The notes: a model not told the origin generated them from the letters alone. A DNA stretch of 64,000 nt from Chryseolinea lacunae (GCF_016735595.1 NZ_JAERRB010000004.1:558001-622000); one strand, 5' to 3'; positions 1 through 8,917 are shown, counted from the first letter of the stretch. Numbers and translations are program-made.

Positions 1-937
1 CCTGATAGAACTTCTCGATCTCATCTTTCGAAGGAGCCACTGCAGGGCGCACCACGCGGAAGCCAATGGTCATGCCGTCGGTGAGCCACCAGCGGCTTTT
101 CGGAATCTGCGGGTCGCGCTTGTTCCAGTCGGCCAGCGACGAAATGCGGTTGGCACAACGCGACTCTTTTGCCGGCGTCAGATAGGAGCCGCCGCGCGTC
201 ACACGCGGATAGCGCGAGCCGGCAGCTTTCAGCGGGTCCTTCGCATTGTCTTCAAGTGTTTTATAGGCCTTGCTGTCATATTGATCAAGCGTCCATTCGG
301 TGAGGTTGCCCAGCATGTCGTACAGGCCCCAGGCGTTGGGCTTCAGTTGAGCGACCTTGTGAAATTTGTTGTTGCTGTTGTCTTTGATGTAGTCGTATTC
401 GCGCAGCGGGCCGGCATCGTCGCCAAACGGATAGGCTGTGGTGGTGCCGGCGCGGCATGCATATTCCCACTCGGCTTCGGTGGGCAGGCGATAAAAAACA
501 CCCGTCTGGTTATAGAGCCATTTGCAATACATGATGGCCGCGGCCTGGCTCATGCTGTTGGTGGGCTGGCGATCGTCGCGGCCCATGCCCCAGGTGAGGT
601 CGATGTATTGTGCTGTGGGGCGCGACACGGCGTCCACGGCAATGGCTTTGGTTTGGGGCACGTCCATGTTTTTGAAGAAGGCATCCCACTCGGCAAACGT
701 CACCTCGTGTTCACCCATCCAGAACGCCGACACGGTCACGTTCTTCTGGGGCCCCTCGTCGTCGTCGCGACCCTGCTCGGTGGCGGGGCTGCCCATCAGA
801 AACGAGCCCGCGGGAATGGGCACCATCTTAAACTTCACACTCGTTCCGGGCACATTCTGCTCAAAGGGCTGAGCCTGCTGTGCGGAAACTGAAAAACAGA
901 AAACAATACAGAAACAAAAGGACAAGAAAGCTTTCAC
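1..937 (-). CDS. SUMF1/formylglycine-generating-enzyme-like protein (C-terminus cut by window edge)
   Basis: An open frame reading leftward encodes an exported protein with a hydrophobic N-terminus ending in VSAQQA, then the SUMF1 fold: KMVPIPAGSFLMGS, YRLPTEAEWEYACRAG, MLGNLTEW and RVTRGGSY are all present. The start is taken as GTG at 937, just before the signal peptide; no ATG fits. Of the two active-site cysteines of true formylglycine-generating enzymes, only the one in SRCANR is kept and the partner position is not Cys. A sulfatase-activating role is therefore doubtful. In Bacteroidota many such domains are structural, as in the gliding lipoproteins GldJ and GldK, or act as EgtB-like non-haem iron proteins. 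No sulfatase gene is nearby. The stop codon lies outside the window. Confidence 0.85.
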   Translation of the reverse strand, partial: MKAFLSFCFCIVFCFSVSAQQAQPFEQNVPGTSVKFKMVPIPAGSFLMGSPATEQGRDDDEGPQKNVTVSAFWMGEHEVTFAEWDAFFKNMDVPQTKAIAVDAVSRPTAQYIDLTWGMGRDDRQPTNSMSQAAAIMYCKWLYNQTGVFYRLPTEAEWEYACRAGTTTAYPFGDDAGPLREYDYIKDNSNNKFHKVAQLKPNAWGLYDMLGNLTEWTLDQYDSKAYKTLEDNAKDPLKAAGSRYPRVTRGGSYLTPAKESRCANRISSLADWNKRDPQIPKSRWWLTDGMTIGFRVVRPAVAPSKDEIEKFYQ

Positions 938-1305
938 TCCGGAATAAAAATTAGTTGAAAGGTCAAGGTAGGAAAAACGGCAATCGCCTGCAACGATCAC
1001 TGTCCTGTTGCACAACCGCTCAACACAATGAAGTTGCGACGCGGCCCCCGGAAAAAACCAACCGGACAACCCGGTTTAGGCCGGGCACTGTGCGCCGGGC
1101 AACCCTCGGCACACAGCAGCCCAGTGCGAGGGGAGCAGCCCGTCAATGAAGGCATCATTTACACATCAAACTACCAGGCATTGGCCGAACAAAGACGTCG
1201 AGCAAAAATTGAAACAGAAAGCGAAACGATAGTTCGCCTATTTGCGGGGATGCATCCACAACGGTGAGTCTATTGCCCGTCATCAAAAAGTCAGTCGCAC
1301 AGGCA
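938..1305. other. Intergenic stretch without a convincing gene
   Basis: The short open frames here have no recognisable protein character. Around 1075-1130 there are GC-rich imperfect palindromes (CCGGGCACTGTGCGCCGGG and neighbours), which may be remains of an extragenic repeat. Nothing else is supported. Confidence 0.5.
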
Positions 1306-1337
1306 CAAAAAAAGATCGGACACAAACGGCCCGATCT
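1306..1337 (-). terminator. Intrinsic terminator of the RsmB-like gene
   Basis: On the minus strand AGATCGG and CCGATCT form a perfect 7-bp stem with an 11-nt loop, followed by a run of seven T. It lies about 30 bp after the stop codon at 1367. Confidence 0.8.
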
Positions 1338-1366
1338 CCCAATCATTACGATTTTATTTTCTGAAT

Positions 1367-2557
1367 CTATTTCTTCTTAATCAACGCCATATAAAATCCG
1401 TCAAACCCATCCGAAGGCCAGCTGTGCTTCTGATCCACCATCTCATACTTGTCGCCGTGCTTGGTCAGAAAAGCATCCACTTGTTTTTCATTCTCCGAAG
1501 GCAGAATGCTGCATGTGGAATATACCATCAACCCACCGGGTTTCAGCATGGTGCCATAGTCTTCCAGAATGTGAAGCTGCAACGTCTTCACCTCATCAAT
1601 AAACTGTGGCGACAATTTCCACTTGGCGTCGGGGTTTCGTTTCAACACACCCAGGCCCGAGCAGGGCACATCCAGCAACAACCGGTCGGCCGAGTTGTCC
1701 AGACGTTTAATAGTCTTCGACGATTCAATGAAACGCGTCTCCAGGTTGCTCACCCCTGCACGACGCGCACGCTTCTGCAACTCTTCAAGCTTCCATGCTT
1801 CCACATCCATGGCTACAATGCGGCCTTTGTTTTTCATGAGGGCCGCCAGGTGCAGCGTTTTGCCACCGGCGCCGGCACAGGCATCGACCACGCGCATGCC
1901 TGGCTCCACGCGCAAAAAAGGCGCGATAAATTGGGAGGCCGCATCCTGCACTTCAAAAAATCCTTCCTTAAACGCCGGGTGACGAAACACGTTCTGACGC
2001 TCCAGCAACACCAGCGCGTCGGGAAAATCTTCCAATAAATCAGTCTCTATTTCACCTTCGGCCAGCTGGCGTTGCAGCTCTTCGGCCGTTATTTTCAGGG
2101 TGTTGGCGCGCAGCACCACGTGGGCTTCTTCGTTCAGCGACGCCAGTTCGCTATCCCAGCGGCGGCCCAGTTCGGCCTCGCCCAACGTGTCGAGCCAATC
2201 GGGAATCGACTCACGGAAGCGGCGTATGGCGCGCATTTTCATGTCGCGCTCGCGAATGCGTTTTTCGCTGAGGCCTTTAAACTCTTCCCACTCGGGCAGT
2301 TGAATATTGTGCAGCACGCACCAGCCACCCAATAACTTCCAATAGTCGCGCGATTCGGCTTCGGTAATATTTTCCAGGAACCTATACCAGCGCACAATGT
2401 CGTAGGTAGTCTCGGCAATAAAGCGCCGGTCGCGGGCACCCCATTTCGGATTTTGTTTCAACACTTTTTCAATGACCTTGTCGGCATACTTGGCGTCGTC
2501 AAAGATCAGTTCCAGGGCCTGCACCACGGCGCGGGCGAGATTTACATAAAGCTTCAT
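1367..2557 (-). CDS. RsmB/NOP2-Sun family RNA (cytosine-5)-methyltransferase
   Basis: This 396-residue protein should transfer a methyl group from SAM to C5 of a cytosine in rRNA. The SAM-binding loop DACAGAGGKT is at about 225-234, motif IV DVPCSG at about 296-301 (Cys needed for product release) and motif VI YSTCS at about 346-350, whose Cys is the nucleophile. The N-terminal 130 residues resemble the NusB-like RNA-binding part of RsmB. The ATG at 2557 gives a natural family N-terminus (MKLYVNLARAVVQAL). A TATCTTTG element, matching the Bacteroidota -7 consensus TAnnTTTG, lies at 2565-2572, so the mRNA would have almost no leader. The gene is monocistronic with its own terminator. Which cytosine it modifies cannot be told from sequence. 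Confidence 0.9.
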   Translation of the reverse strand: MKLYVNLARAVVQALELIFDDAKYADKVIEKVLKQNPKWGARDRRFIAETTYDIVRWYRFLENITEAESRDYWKLLGGWCVLHNIQLPEWEEFKGLSEKRIRERDMKMRAIRRFRESIPDWLDTLGEAELGRRWDSELASLNEEAHVVLRANTLKITAEELQRQLAEGEIETDLLEDFPDALVLLERQNVFRHPAFKEGFFEVQDAASQFIAPFLRVEPGMRVVDACAGAGGKTLHLAALMKNKGRIVAMDVEAWKLEELQKRARRAGVSNLETRFIESSKTIKRLDNSADRLLLDVPCSGLGVLKRNPDAKWKLSPQFIDEVKTLQLHILEDYGTMLKPGGLMVYSTCSILPSENEKQVDAFLTKHGDKYEMVDQKHSWPSDGFDGFYMALIKKK

Positions 2558-2670
2558 TGCGGGGCAAAGATACTACATCCAACCCAGTTTAACCGCGTGG
2601 CCATGCGGTTGCCTTACATGCCCGCAGTTCCCTCTACTTTCCAATAAAATCGGATGCAGAAAAAAATAGA

Positions 2671-2765
2671 GGCGGCCCCCTCGTGACCTCGGGCCGGGCT
2701 ATCCATTACAAGTCCGCCTGCACACAAGCCCACCGCACTGCGGGCTTTCCATTTCTATCCCTGGC
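2671..2765. repeat. Dispersed REP-like intergenic repeat, copy A
   Basis: About 95 bp that closely match 22438-22535. Shared blocks include CAAGTCCGCC, GCACACAA, CCCACCGCACT, CGGGCTTTC and TATCCCT or its variants. It lies between divergently transcribed genes and has no open frame. GC-rich palindromic repeats of this kind are scattered in intergenic DNA of many Bacteroidota genomes. Confidence 0.75.
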
Positions 2766-2880
2766 CGAAGCGCACCACACATCAAACATTTGCCGCTCCA
2801 CCAAATAATCCCCGAAGCGATAATTCAGGAATGTTTTTATCTTGTCTAACTCTAATCCTATAAAAAACTACGACCACACC

Positions 2881-3819
2881 ATGAAACGCAGAAATTTTCT
2901 CCGCAATGGACTCACCGCCACAGCCTCTACGTTGGCCATCGGCAATGTGTTTGCCGGCGCCGATCGCGCAGACCTGAAGAAAGAAGAAACAAAAAACACC
3001 GCCGCCGAAAAAACATTCCGCCTCAACTATGCGCCGCACGACGGCATGTTTGCCAACCACGCAGGCAAAGATTTTCTGGACCAGATCCGCTTCATGCACG
3101 ACCAGGGTTTTCGCGGCATCGAAGACAACGGCCTGCTCGGTCGCCCCAAAGATCAACAGGATAAAATCGGCGCTTTGCTGGCCAAGCTGGGCATGACCAT
3201 GGGCGTGTTTGTGATTGACGGCGGCGAGAACTGGAAGATCGGACTCACCAACGGCAAGCAGGAGCACAAAGACGTTTTCCTCAAAGCGTGTAGAGACAGC
3301 GTGGAGGCCGCCAAACGCGTCAACGCCAAGTGGGCCACCGTGGTGCCCGGGTTCTTCGAACGCAACATCCCCATCGGCGTGCAAACGGGCAACGTCATCG
3401 ATGCCTATCGCGCCGGTGCCGAAATACTCGAACCCTCGGGCCTCATCATGGTCATGGAACCGCTTAGCGACACACCCGAATTGTTCCTGCGCGGCTCCGA
3501 CCAAAGCTATAGCATCTGCCGCGCGGTCAACAGCCCGTCGTGCAAAATCCTGTTCGACATTTATCACATGCAGCGCAACGAAGGCAACCTCATTCCCAAC
3601 ATCGAAAAATGCTGGAACGAAATTGCGTATTTCCAGATCGGCGACAACCCCGGCAGAAAAGAACCAACTTCGGGCGAGATCAACTACAAAAACATTTTCA
3701 AATACCTGTTCGACCGCGGCTACAAAGGCGTGATGGGCATGGAGCACGGCAACGCCAAACCCGGCAAGGAAGGCGAGCTGGCCCTCATCAAAGCCTACCG
3801 CGAAAGCGACAGTTTCTAG
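2881..3819 (+). CDS. Exported TIM-barrel sugar isomerase-like protein (hydroxypyruvate isomerase family)
   Basis: A 312-residue protein of the xylose isomerase-like TIM-barrel superfamily, closest in layout to hydroxypyruvate isomerase. The start at 2881 is chosen because it places a twin-arginine signal (MKRRNFLRNGLTATAS) at the very N-terminus; an in-frame ATG 39 bp upstream would bury it. Export through Tat as a folded protein is thus predicted. Barrel motifs include MVMEPLSD, LFDIYHMQRNEGN and GVMGMEHGNA, which carry the metal-binding Glu, Asp/His and Glu of the family. The gene is flanked by the repeat upstream and a strong terminator downstream, so it is probably a single transcription unit. 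The substrate is unknown; sugar-phosphate or keto-sugar isomerisation or epimerisation is an inference. Confidence 0.82.
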   Translation: MKRRNFLRNGLTATASTLAIGNVFAGADRADLKKEETKNTAAEKTFRLNYAPHDGMFANHAGKDFLDQIRFMHDQGFRGIEDNGLLGRPKDQQDKIGALLAKLGMTMGVFVIDGGENWKIGLTNGKQEHKDVFLKACRDSVEAAKRVNAKWATVVPGFFERNIPIGVQTGNVIDAYRAGAEILEPSGLIMVMEPLSDTPELFLRGSDQSYSICRAVNSPSCKILFDIYHMQRNEGNLIPNIEKCWNEIAYFQIGDNPGRKEPTSGEINYKNIFKYLFDRGYKGVMGMEHGNAKPGKEGELALIKAYRESDSF

Positions 3820-3845
3820 GTCTCAACCTGAATCAAACACTACTT

Positions 3846-3874
3846 GCGCCCCGACTCGTCGGGGCGCTTTCATT
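3846..3874 (+). terminator. Intrinsic terminator after the TIM-barrel gene
   Basis: GCGCCCCGAC and GTCGGGGCGC are perfectly complementary around a TC centre and are followed by TTTCATTTT. It sits 27 bp after the stop codon at 3819. Confidence 0.85.
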
Positions 3875-3945
3875 TTCAACGCGGGCTAAAGTTTATCGGC
3901 CAATCCGAAACCCTTCACCGTGGTTTTAGTTAAATTGAATGTTTA

Positions 3946-6804
3946 ATGAAAACTAAAACCCTCATGAAGCGTCTCTTCGCCAGCGTAGTCTTTCTGTTTG
4001 CCCTCTCGGTTCTTTCACACGCCCAGATTCTTCAGGACCTGAAGAACAAAGCCAAAAGCCTGAACACAAAAGAAAACCGCGAAAAGGTGGTGAAGGCCGT
4101 CATGAGCGACATGGAAGCCGCCCGCGCCAAATTCGACTCCACCGATTTTGACTATGCCATCTTGCTGAGCGATAACTCCGGCCTCTTCGATGTGAAAGAA
4201 AAAGGCGAGAACGCCGCGCGCGTCACGTCCATGCTCAGCTACAGCACATCCTATATGAAAAACAGCGAGCTGAGCGATGCAGACAAAGCACGCTTCAACC
4301 TCGAAATGGGCGAAGTGTTCTATGCCAGCACCAAGCTCACCATGGCCGAAAAACGATTTGCCTCCGCCAAAACACTCTACGAACAAGGCAGCCTCACCGA
4401 AGACCTGGGCTACCTCAAAACAATCTCCAACCAGGGCCTGCTCTATGCCACCATGGGCCGCTTCACCCAGGCCGAAGCCTTCACCAAAGACGCCCTCGAA
4501 AAACGCAAAGCCAAATTCGGCGACAGCAACGCCAGCGTGGCGGCATCGCTCAACAACTATGCGGTGTTGAAATACAACCTGGCGCGCTACAACGAATCGG
4601 AAAAAGATTTCGAATCGGCCGTGGGCATCATCAAAACAAAAGGCCTAACCACCGGCATGTCCTACGCCATCGTGCTAAACAACCAGGCCATGCTTTTTCA
4701 GGCTGTGGGTCGCTATGCCGAAGCCGAAACAGCCCTGAAGGAAGCCATCGGCATTGCCGAAAAACTGCAGAGCAACAAATCAAAAAACCACCTCAAGTTT
4801 CTTTCCAACCTCGCCCTGCTCTACCGGCAGATGGGCAAATATGCCGAAGCCGAAGCCATCTATGGCGGCATGGAAAAACGTCTGGGCAAAAACAATCCCG
4901 ACTATGCCAGCATGCTCAACAACCAGGCGGCGCTCTACATGGTGATGGGCAAGGAAGACAAAGTGGAAGACCTCCTGAAAAAATCGGTGGCCATCTATAA
5001 ATCAAACTTTGGCGAAGAGAACCCGGCCTACGCCAAGTCAACCAGCGACCTCGGAAATTTCTATCGCTACAAAACACGCTACACCGACGCCGAACCCCTG
5101 TTGGAAAAAGCACTGGCCGTGCGCGAAACCACACTGGGCAAAACACACCCGCTCTATGTGCAGTCGCAGGAAGACCTCGCCATCCTCGCCTGGAAAAAGA
5201 AAGCATGGGACCGCGCCTTCATGACCTACCGCGACGTGATGGACAAGTCGCTCGACTTTGTGAACAACTATTTCCCGCCCATGAGCGAAGCGGAAAAAAC
5301 AAAATACTGGGATGTGCTCTCGCCACGCTTTCAACTCTTCTATAATTTTGCCGTGGAGGCCAGCACCGAAAACCCCGCCGTGGTGCAGGACCTATACGAC
5401 TACCAGATTGCCACCAAAGCCTTGTTGCTCAGCTCCACCAACAAAGTGAAACAATCCATTCTGGCCAGCAAAGATGCCGCGCTCATCAAAGACTACCTCA
5501 CGTGGCTCGATCAGAAAGAAACGCTGGCGCGACTCTATGCCTATAGCAAAGACGAACTGAACCTTCAGAAAATAAACCTCGACTCGCTGCAACGCGCGGC
5601 CAACGGCATGGAGAAAAAATTGTCGGAGCGCTCCACCGAATTTTCGGCTGGCTATTCGGCACAGAAGATGAGCTACAAACAAATCAAGAGCTTGCTCACC
5701 GACACCGAAGCTGTGGTGGAAATTATCCGAGTGCAAAAATACGATCAGGCGTTCACGGCCGATGCCAAATACCTGGCGCTGGTGCTCACCAAAACATCGG
5801 AGATGCCAAAGCTGGTAGTGCTCGACAACGGCCAGCAACTCGACACGCGCTATGCCAAATTCTATCGCAACGCCATCCATCAACACGTGGCCGACGAATA
5901 TTCCTACGACCAGTACTGGGCGCGCATAGAGGCGGAGTTGGCCGGCAAGAAGATGATCTACATCTCGCCCGACGGCAGCTACAACGAGCTCAACCTAAAC
6001 ACCATGAAAAAGCCCGACGGCGACTACGTTATCAATCGCTATGACCTCGTCATCCTCGGCAACTCCAAAGACCTCATCGCCATCAAAGCCCGCAAGCAAA
6101 AAGCCATCAAGAAGAACGGCACACTGCTGGGCTTCCCCGACTATGGCGGCTCGTCTATCGCGGCCCTGCCCGGAACAAAAGTGGAGATCGACGGCATCTC
6201 GAAAATTCTGAAAGCCAACGCATGGCAATTAAAATCATTCACCCAGAAAACGGCCACCGAAGCCAACCTCAAAGCCACCAAAGGCACCGCGTTGATGCAC
6301 ATTGCCACCCACGGCTTTTTCTTGCAGGATGTTGAAAGCACCGGCTCTGCCTTTGGCGTGAACCTCGAAAACGCCGGCAACAATCCGTTGTTGCGCTCGG
6401 GCCTCATGCTGGCCGGCGCCGCCACCACGGTGAGCGGCACACGCATGCCCAATCTTGAAAGCAATGACAACGGCATCCTCACCGCCTACGAAGCCATGAA
6501 CCTGAACCTCGAAGGCACCGACCTCATCGTGTTGAGCGCGTGCGAGACCGGACTCGGCGATGTGAAGAGCGGCGAAGGTGTCTATGGTTTGCAACGCGCC
6601 TTCCTCGTGGCCGGCGCCGATGCCCTCATCATGAGCCTCTGGAAAGTAGACGACGCCGCCACCCAACAACTCATGACTAATTTCTACACCAACTGGATCA
6701 AGCTCGGCAACAAACAGAAGGCATTCAAACAGGCACAGCTTCAGTTGATGACGAAGTATAAGGAGCCGTATTATTGGGGGGCGTTTGTGATGATGGGGTT
6801 GTGA
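3946..6804 (+). CDS. Secreted TPR-CHAT protein (caspase-like protease domain)
   Basis: A 952-residue protein with a signal peptide (hydrophobic stretch ending SVLSHAQ), a long array of tetratricopeptide repeats at about 100-430 (repeated pattern LNNQAxLYxxMGRYxEAE), a linker, and a C-terminal CHAT domain from about 590. The CHAT catalytic pair is intact: His789 in IATHGFF and Cys866 in LSACETGLGD. CHAT domains are caspase/separase-like cysteine peptidases, and the TPR array is a likely substrate- or partner-binding surface. Unlike the CHAT proteases of defence systems, this one has an export signal, so it should act in the periplasm or outside the cell. No partner gene such as a gasdermin, Cas or NLR lies next to it; the next gene also encodes TPRs. 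The function is unknown. Confidence 0.9.
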   Translation: MKTKTLMKRLFASVVFLFALSVLSHAQILQDLKNKAKSLNTKENREKVVKAVMSDMEAARAKFDSTDFDYAILLSDNSGLFDVKEKGENAARVTSMLSYSTSYMKNSELSDADKARFNLEMGEVFYASTKLTMAEKRFASAKTLYEQGSLTEDLGYLKTISNQGLLYATMGRFTQAEAFTKDALEKRKAKFGDSNASVAASLNNYAVLKYNLARYNESEKDFESAVGIIKTKGLTTGMSYAIVLNNQAMLFQAVGRYAEAETALKEAIGIAEKLQSNKSKNHLKFLSNLALLYRQMGKYAEAEAIYGGMEKRLGKNNPDYASMLNNQAALYMVMGKEDKVEDLLKKSVAIYKSNFGEENPAYAKSTSDLGNFYRYKTRYTDAEPLLEKALAVRETTLGKTHPLYVQSQEDLAILAWKKKAWDRAFMTYRDVMDKSLDFVNNYFPPMSEAEKTKYWDVLSPRFQLFYNFAVEASTENPAVVQDLYDYQIATKALLLSSTNKVKQSILASKDAALIKDYLTWLDQKETLARLYAYSKDELNLQKINLDSLQRAANGMEKKLSERSTEFSAGYSAQKMSYKQIKSLLTDTEAVVEIIRVQKYDQAFTADAKYLALVLTKTSEMPKLVVLDNGQQLDTRYAKFYRNAIHQHVADEYSYDQYWARIEAELAGKKMIYISPDGSYNELNLNTMKKPDGDYVINRYDLVILGNSKDLIAIKARKQKAIKKNGTLLGFPDYGGSSIAALPGTKVEIDGISKILKANAWQLKSFTQKTATEANLKATKGTALMHIATHGFFLQDVESTGSAFGVNLENAGNNPLLRSGLMLAGAATTVSGTRMPNLESNDNGILTAYEAMNLNLEGTDLIVLSACETGLGDVKSGEGVYGLQRAFLVAGADALIMSLWKVDDAATQQLMTNFYTNWIKLGNKQKAFKQAQLQLMTKYKEPYYWGAFVMMGL

Positions 6805-6885
6805 GGAGGATGTTCTTTTTTTCAAATCCACATTTTGACGGCGTGCGAAGATTTCTTTATTTGGTTTTTTAGGGATTGACGATCA

Positions 6886-7623
6886 ATGAGTCATTCCCGC
6901 AAGGCAATAACCAAAGCAACCGATCTCTTGGAAAACAATTCAAACCCGTCAGACGCCGGTTCGGCAAAATTTTCGGAAGGCGATATCTTCTACACCCACG
7001 CCGACACTGAATATCACATCTTCAAAGTGTTGAAGGCAGATGATGCCTATAGCACCTACCACATCATGGCCTTTGAGCCGGTTGCGACGCTGCCCGACAA
7101 TGACGAGGTGCACCATCTCGACGTTGCCGTCTATCACATGCCCATCGATCAGAACGGGTTTGAATCGCCAACGCTTCTTGCCAAAAGAGAAGTGACGTTT
7201 AACGACCTGACGGGCTACCACGAATACCTCCGGCAAACCGCCAACATCACAGAACTCGCTGCGGAAGCCAACCGCTATTTCATGGAAGGCTATCGCCTCA
7301 CCGACGCGAAGAAACTCGACGACGCCATCACCGCTTATTCGAATGCCATCGAGTTGATCCCTCAGTTTTATGAAGCGATAGACAACCGTGCGTTTTGCAA
7401 AATGGACCTCGGCCAGTGGCAAGAGGCCATCGAAGATTTTAACCTGTCGTTGCAACAGAATCCTGAAAGTGTGTTGGCCGAGTTTTCTATCGGAGAATGT
7501 TTGATGCGGTTGGGTGACTATACAAACGCCATCACGCAATTTGAGAAGGCACTGGCAATTGACCCGTCGCATGATGTGTCGAAAAGGTTTTTGGAGAAGG
7601 CGAGGAGTTTGTTGAAGGAGTAG
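6886..7623 (+). CDS. TPR protein with uncharacterised N-terminal domain
   Basis: A 245-residue cytoplasmic protein. Residues about 25-125 form a compact domain of unknown family (FSEGDIFYTHADTEYHIFKV and following). Residues about 130-243 hold three tetratricopeptide repeats: DDAITAYSNAIELIPQ, QEAIEDFNLSLQQNPE and TNAITQFEKALAIDPS. There is no signal peptide. It starts 81 bp after the TPR-CHAT gene on the same strand, so the two could be cotranscribed, though no terminator or promoter settles this. TPRs suggest a protein-protein contact role; nothing points to an enzyme. Confidence 0.8.
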   Translation: MSHSRKAITKATDLLENNSNPSDAGSAKFSEGDIFYTHADTEYHIFKVLKADDAYSTYHIMAFEPVATLPDNDEVHHLDVAVYHMPIDQNGFESPTLLAKREVTFNDLTGYHEYLRQTANITELAAEANRYFMEGYRLTDAKKLDDAITAYSNAIELIPQFYEAIDNRAFCKMDLGQWQEAIEDFNLSLQQNPESVLAEFSIGECLMRLGDYTNAITQFEKALAIDPSHDVSKRFLEKARSLLKE

Positions 7624-7666
7624 TCAAGAACGATTGGTGACCTCTTTTTCTGCCTTAAAAAAGCAA

Positions 7667-8126
7667 ATGATTAATATTGATTTAGAAAAAATAGTTACCC
7701 CATTAATGCCAGAGAGGACCATAATTCTTGACTGGTACGATGGCGTTGTCTCTGCTTTTGTTCAGTTTAATAGCATTGAACAATGGTGCATGATAAATCT
7801 TAAGGCATGGGATTTAGGTCGTAAATCGAAGGTGTATACCTTGAGTTTTTTAAGTGAACAAGATAATTGTGAAGTTTTGAAAAATTCTTGAAAAACACAA
7901 GCCGTCTTGGCCAAATTGGATTACTGAAGTACCATTCGAATTTGATAAATTTGAAAACATCATCACGCAAACCACTGAACACTATGTTTTCTTTGCTGAC
8001 GATATTAATAATGGAGTACAGCCATTGAAGAAAATTCTAGCGGATGAAAAATATCGAAAAGCTGATGTTGACCGCATCTTTAATATGAGTAAGGAGGAGA
8101 ATGATTTCTGGTATGGTCTGATCTGA
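7667..8126 (+). pseudogene. Frameshifted hypothetical gene
   Basis: Two adjoining open frames look like one protein split by a single base. The first runs from ATG 7667 (MINIDLEKIVTPLMPERT) to a TGA at 7889. The second is open from 7884 in another frame (ILEKHKPSWPNWITEV) to TGA at 8124 and lacks a start codon of its own. The join lies in an A5 run at 7880-7884: with four A the frames fuse as CEVLKILEKHKPSW. The restored protein would be about 152 residues of mixed alpha/beta character, rich in Trp, Asp and Glu, and of no family I recognise. The segment is clearly AT-richer than its neighbours, which suggests acquisition. A sequencing error or programmed frameshifting could give the same picture. 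Confidence 0.65.
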
Positions 8127-8169
8127 ATCTGGCGTTCTTTTTTTTGCCGCGGTCTCCTTATGGTATTAA

Positions 8170-8598
8170 TCAAAAAAGAGAATACTTCACCGGCAACACG
8201 ACATTGGATTTGACGGGCGCGCCGTTCTCCATTGCCGGAGCCCAATTGGGCATCTTCTTCAACGTTGACATGGCCCCTTGATCAACGATGTTAGATATTC
8301 CTTTGATTACTTTGAAATCGGTTAATGACCCGTCTTCATTCACAACAAACTGTATGAACACATTGCCTTCAAAGCAACCAGCATTTCTTGGATACTTGAG
8401 GTGGCTATTAAGAAATGATTTCAGGGCGTTGATCCCACCCGGGAAGCTTGCGTGAGTGGGAGAGTAACCAATGATGGACGCTGATTCGTGCTGTTCGCGT
8501 TGTGCCGGTTTGGGAGTTGGTTCGAGGGCACTTGGCGCGCACGACAAAAGTGTGAGCGTTGTGCACATCACAAAGGAAATACCCGGACTTGTTTTCAT
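8170..8598 (-). CDS. Lipoprotein with TonB C-terminal-like domain
   Basis: A 142-residue protein with a lipoprotein signal (MKTSPGISFVMCTTLTLLSC, Cys at about 20) and a C-terminal domain of about 75 residues resembling the TonB C-terminal fold: GNVFIQFVVNEDGSL, ISNIVDQGAMSTLKKMPNW, APAMENGAPVKSNVVLPV. In Bacteroidota this domain is common in small lipoproteins and sensor proteins beside true TonB. No N-terminal transmembrane anchor with a proline-rich linker is present, so it is not a classical energy transducer. Its function is unknown; the domain suggests contact with an outer-membrane receptor or peptidoglycan. Confidence 0.78.
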   Translation of the reverse strand: MKTSPGISFVMCTTLTLLSCAPSALEPTPKPAQREQHESASIIGYSPTHASFPGGINALKSFLNSHLKYPRNAGCFEGNVFIQFVVNEDGSLTDFKVIKGISNIVDQGAMSTLKKMPNWAPAMENGAPVKSNVVLPVKYSLF

Positions 8599-8689
8599 TG
8601 TCGGCGGTTTACTTCTTGTAATACACAGCGACGTGAAAAGTCACATTGAACAATAAGCTTCCTTTCCTTTGCGTCGGGGTACAATAGTG

Positions 8690-8917
8690 TCAGAATTGTG
8701 AGGCATCTCTCAGGATTTCAGACGGAGGATTGTTAATGAGAGAAACATCGTAGTCGGCGAAAATTTCTGAGAAAGCTCCTTTAGAAAGTCCAGCGAGTTC
8801 GGCAGCCTGGCCCAGGGAGAGCCGACCTGTTTCATACAATTTTGCCGCTAGGAATTTTTTGGTTCCTAGTTCATCGAATTCAAAGTCGCCAGGCACGAGT
8901 AGCGCTAAGCACTTCAT
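8690..8917 (-). CDS. UPF0175-family antitoxin-like protein, orphan
   Basis: A 75-residue protein with the UPF0175 pattern: an N-terminal strand, then KKFLAAKLYETGRLSLGQAA and ELAGLSKGAFSEIFADYDVS, a short helix-turn-helix-like region. UPF0175 proteins are usually antitoxins paired with a DUF3368 PIN-domain toxin encoded directly downstream. Downstream here there are only 91 bp before the next gene, so the toxin is missing. It may be a remnant, or may control a toxin elsewhere. Confidence 0.75.
   Translation of the reverse strand: MKCLALLVPGDFEFDELGTKKFLAAKLYETGRLSLGQAAELAGLSKGAFSEIFADYDVSLINNPPSEILRDASQF

Noticed and set aside
1028-1346. Short open frames in the first intergenic region
   Set aside because: They have no family features, overlap one another on both strands and run into the terminator of the RsmB-like gene.
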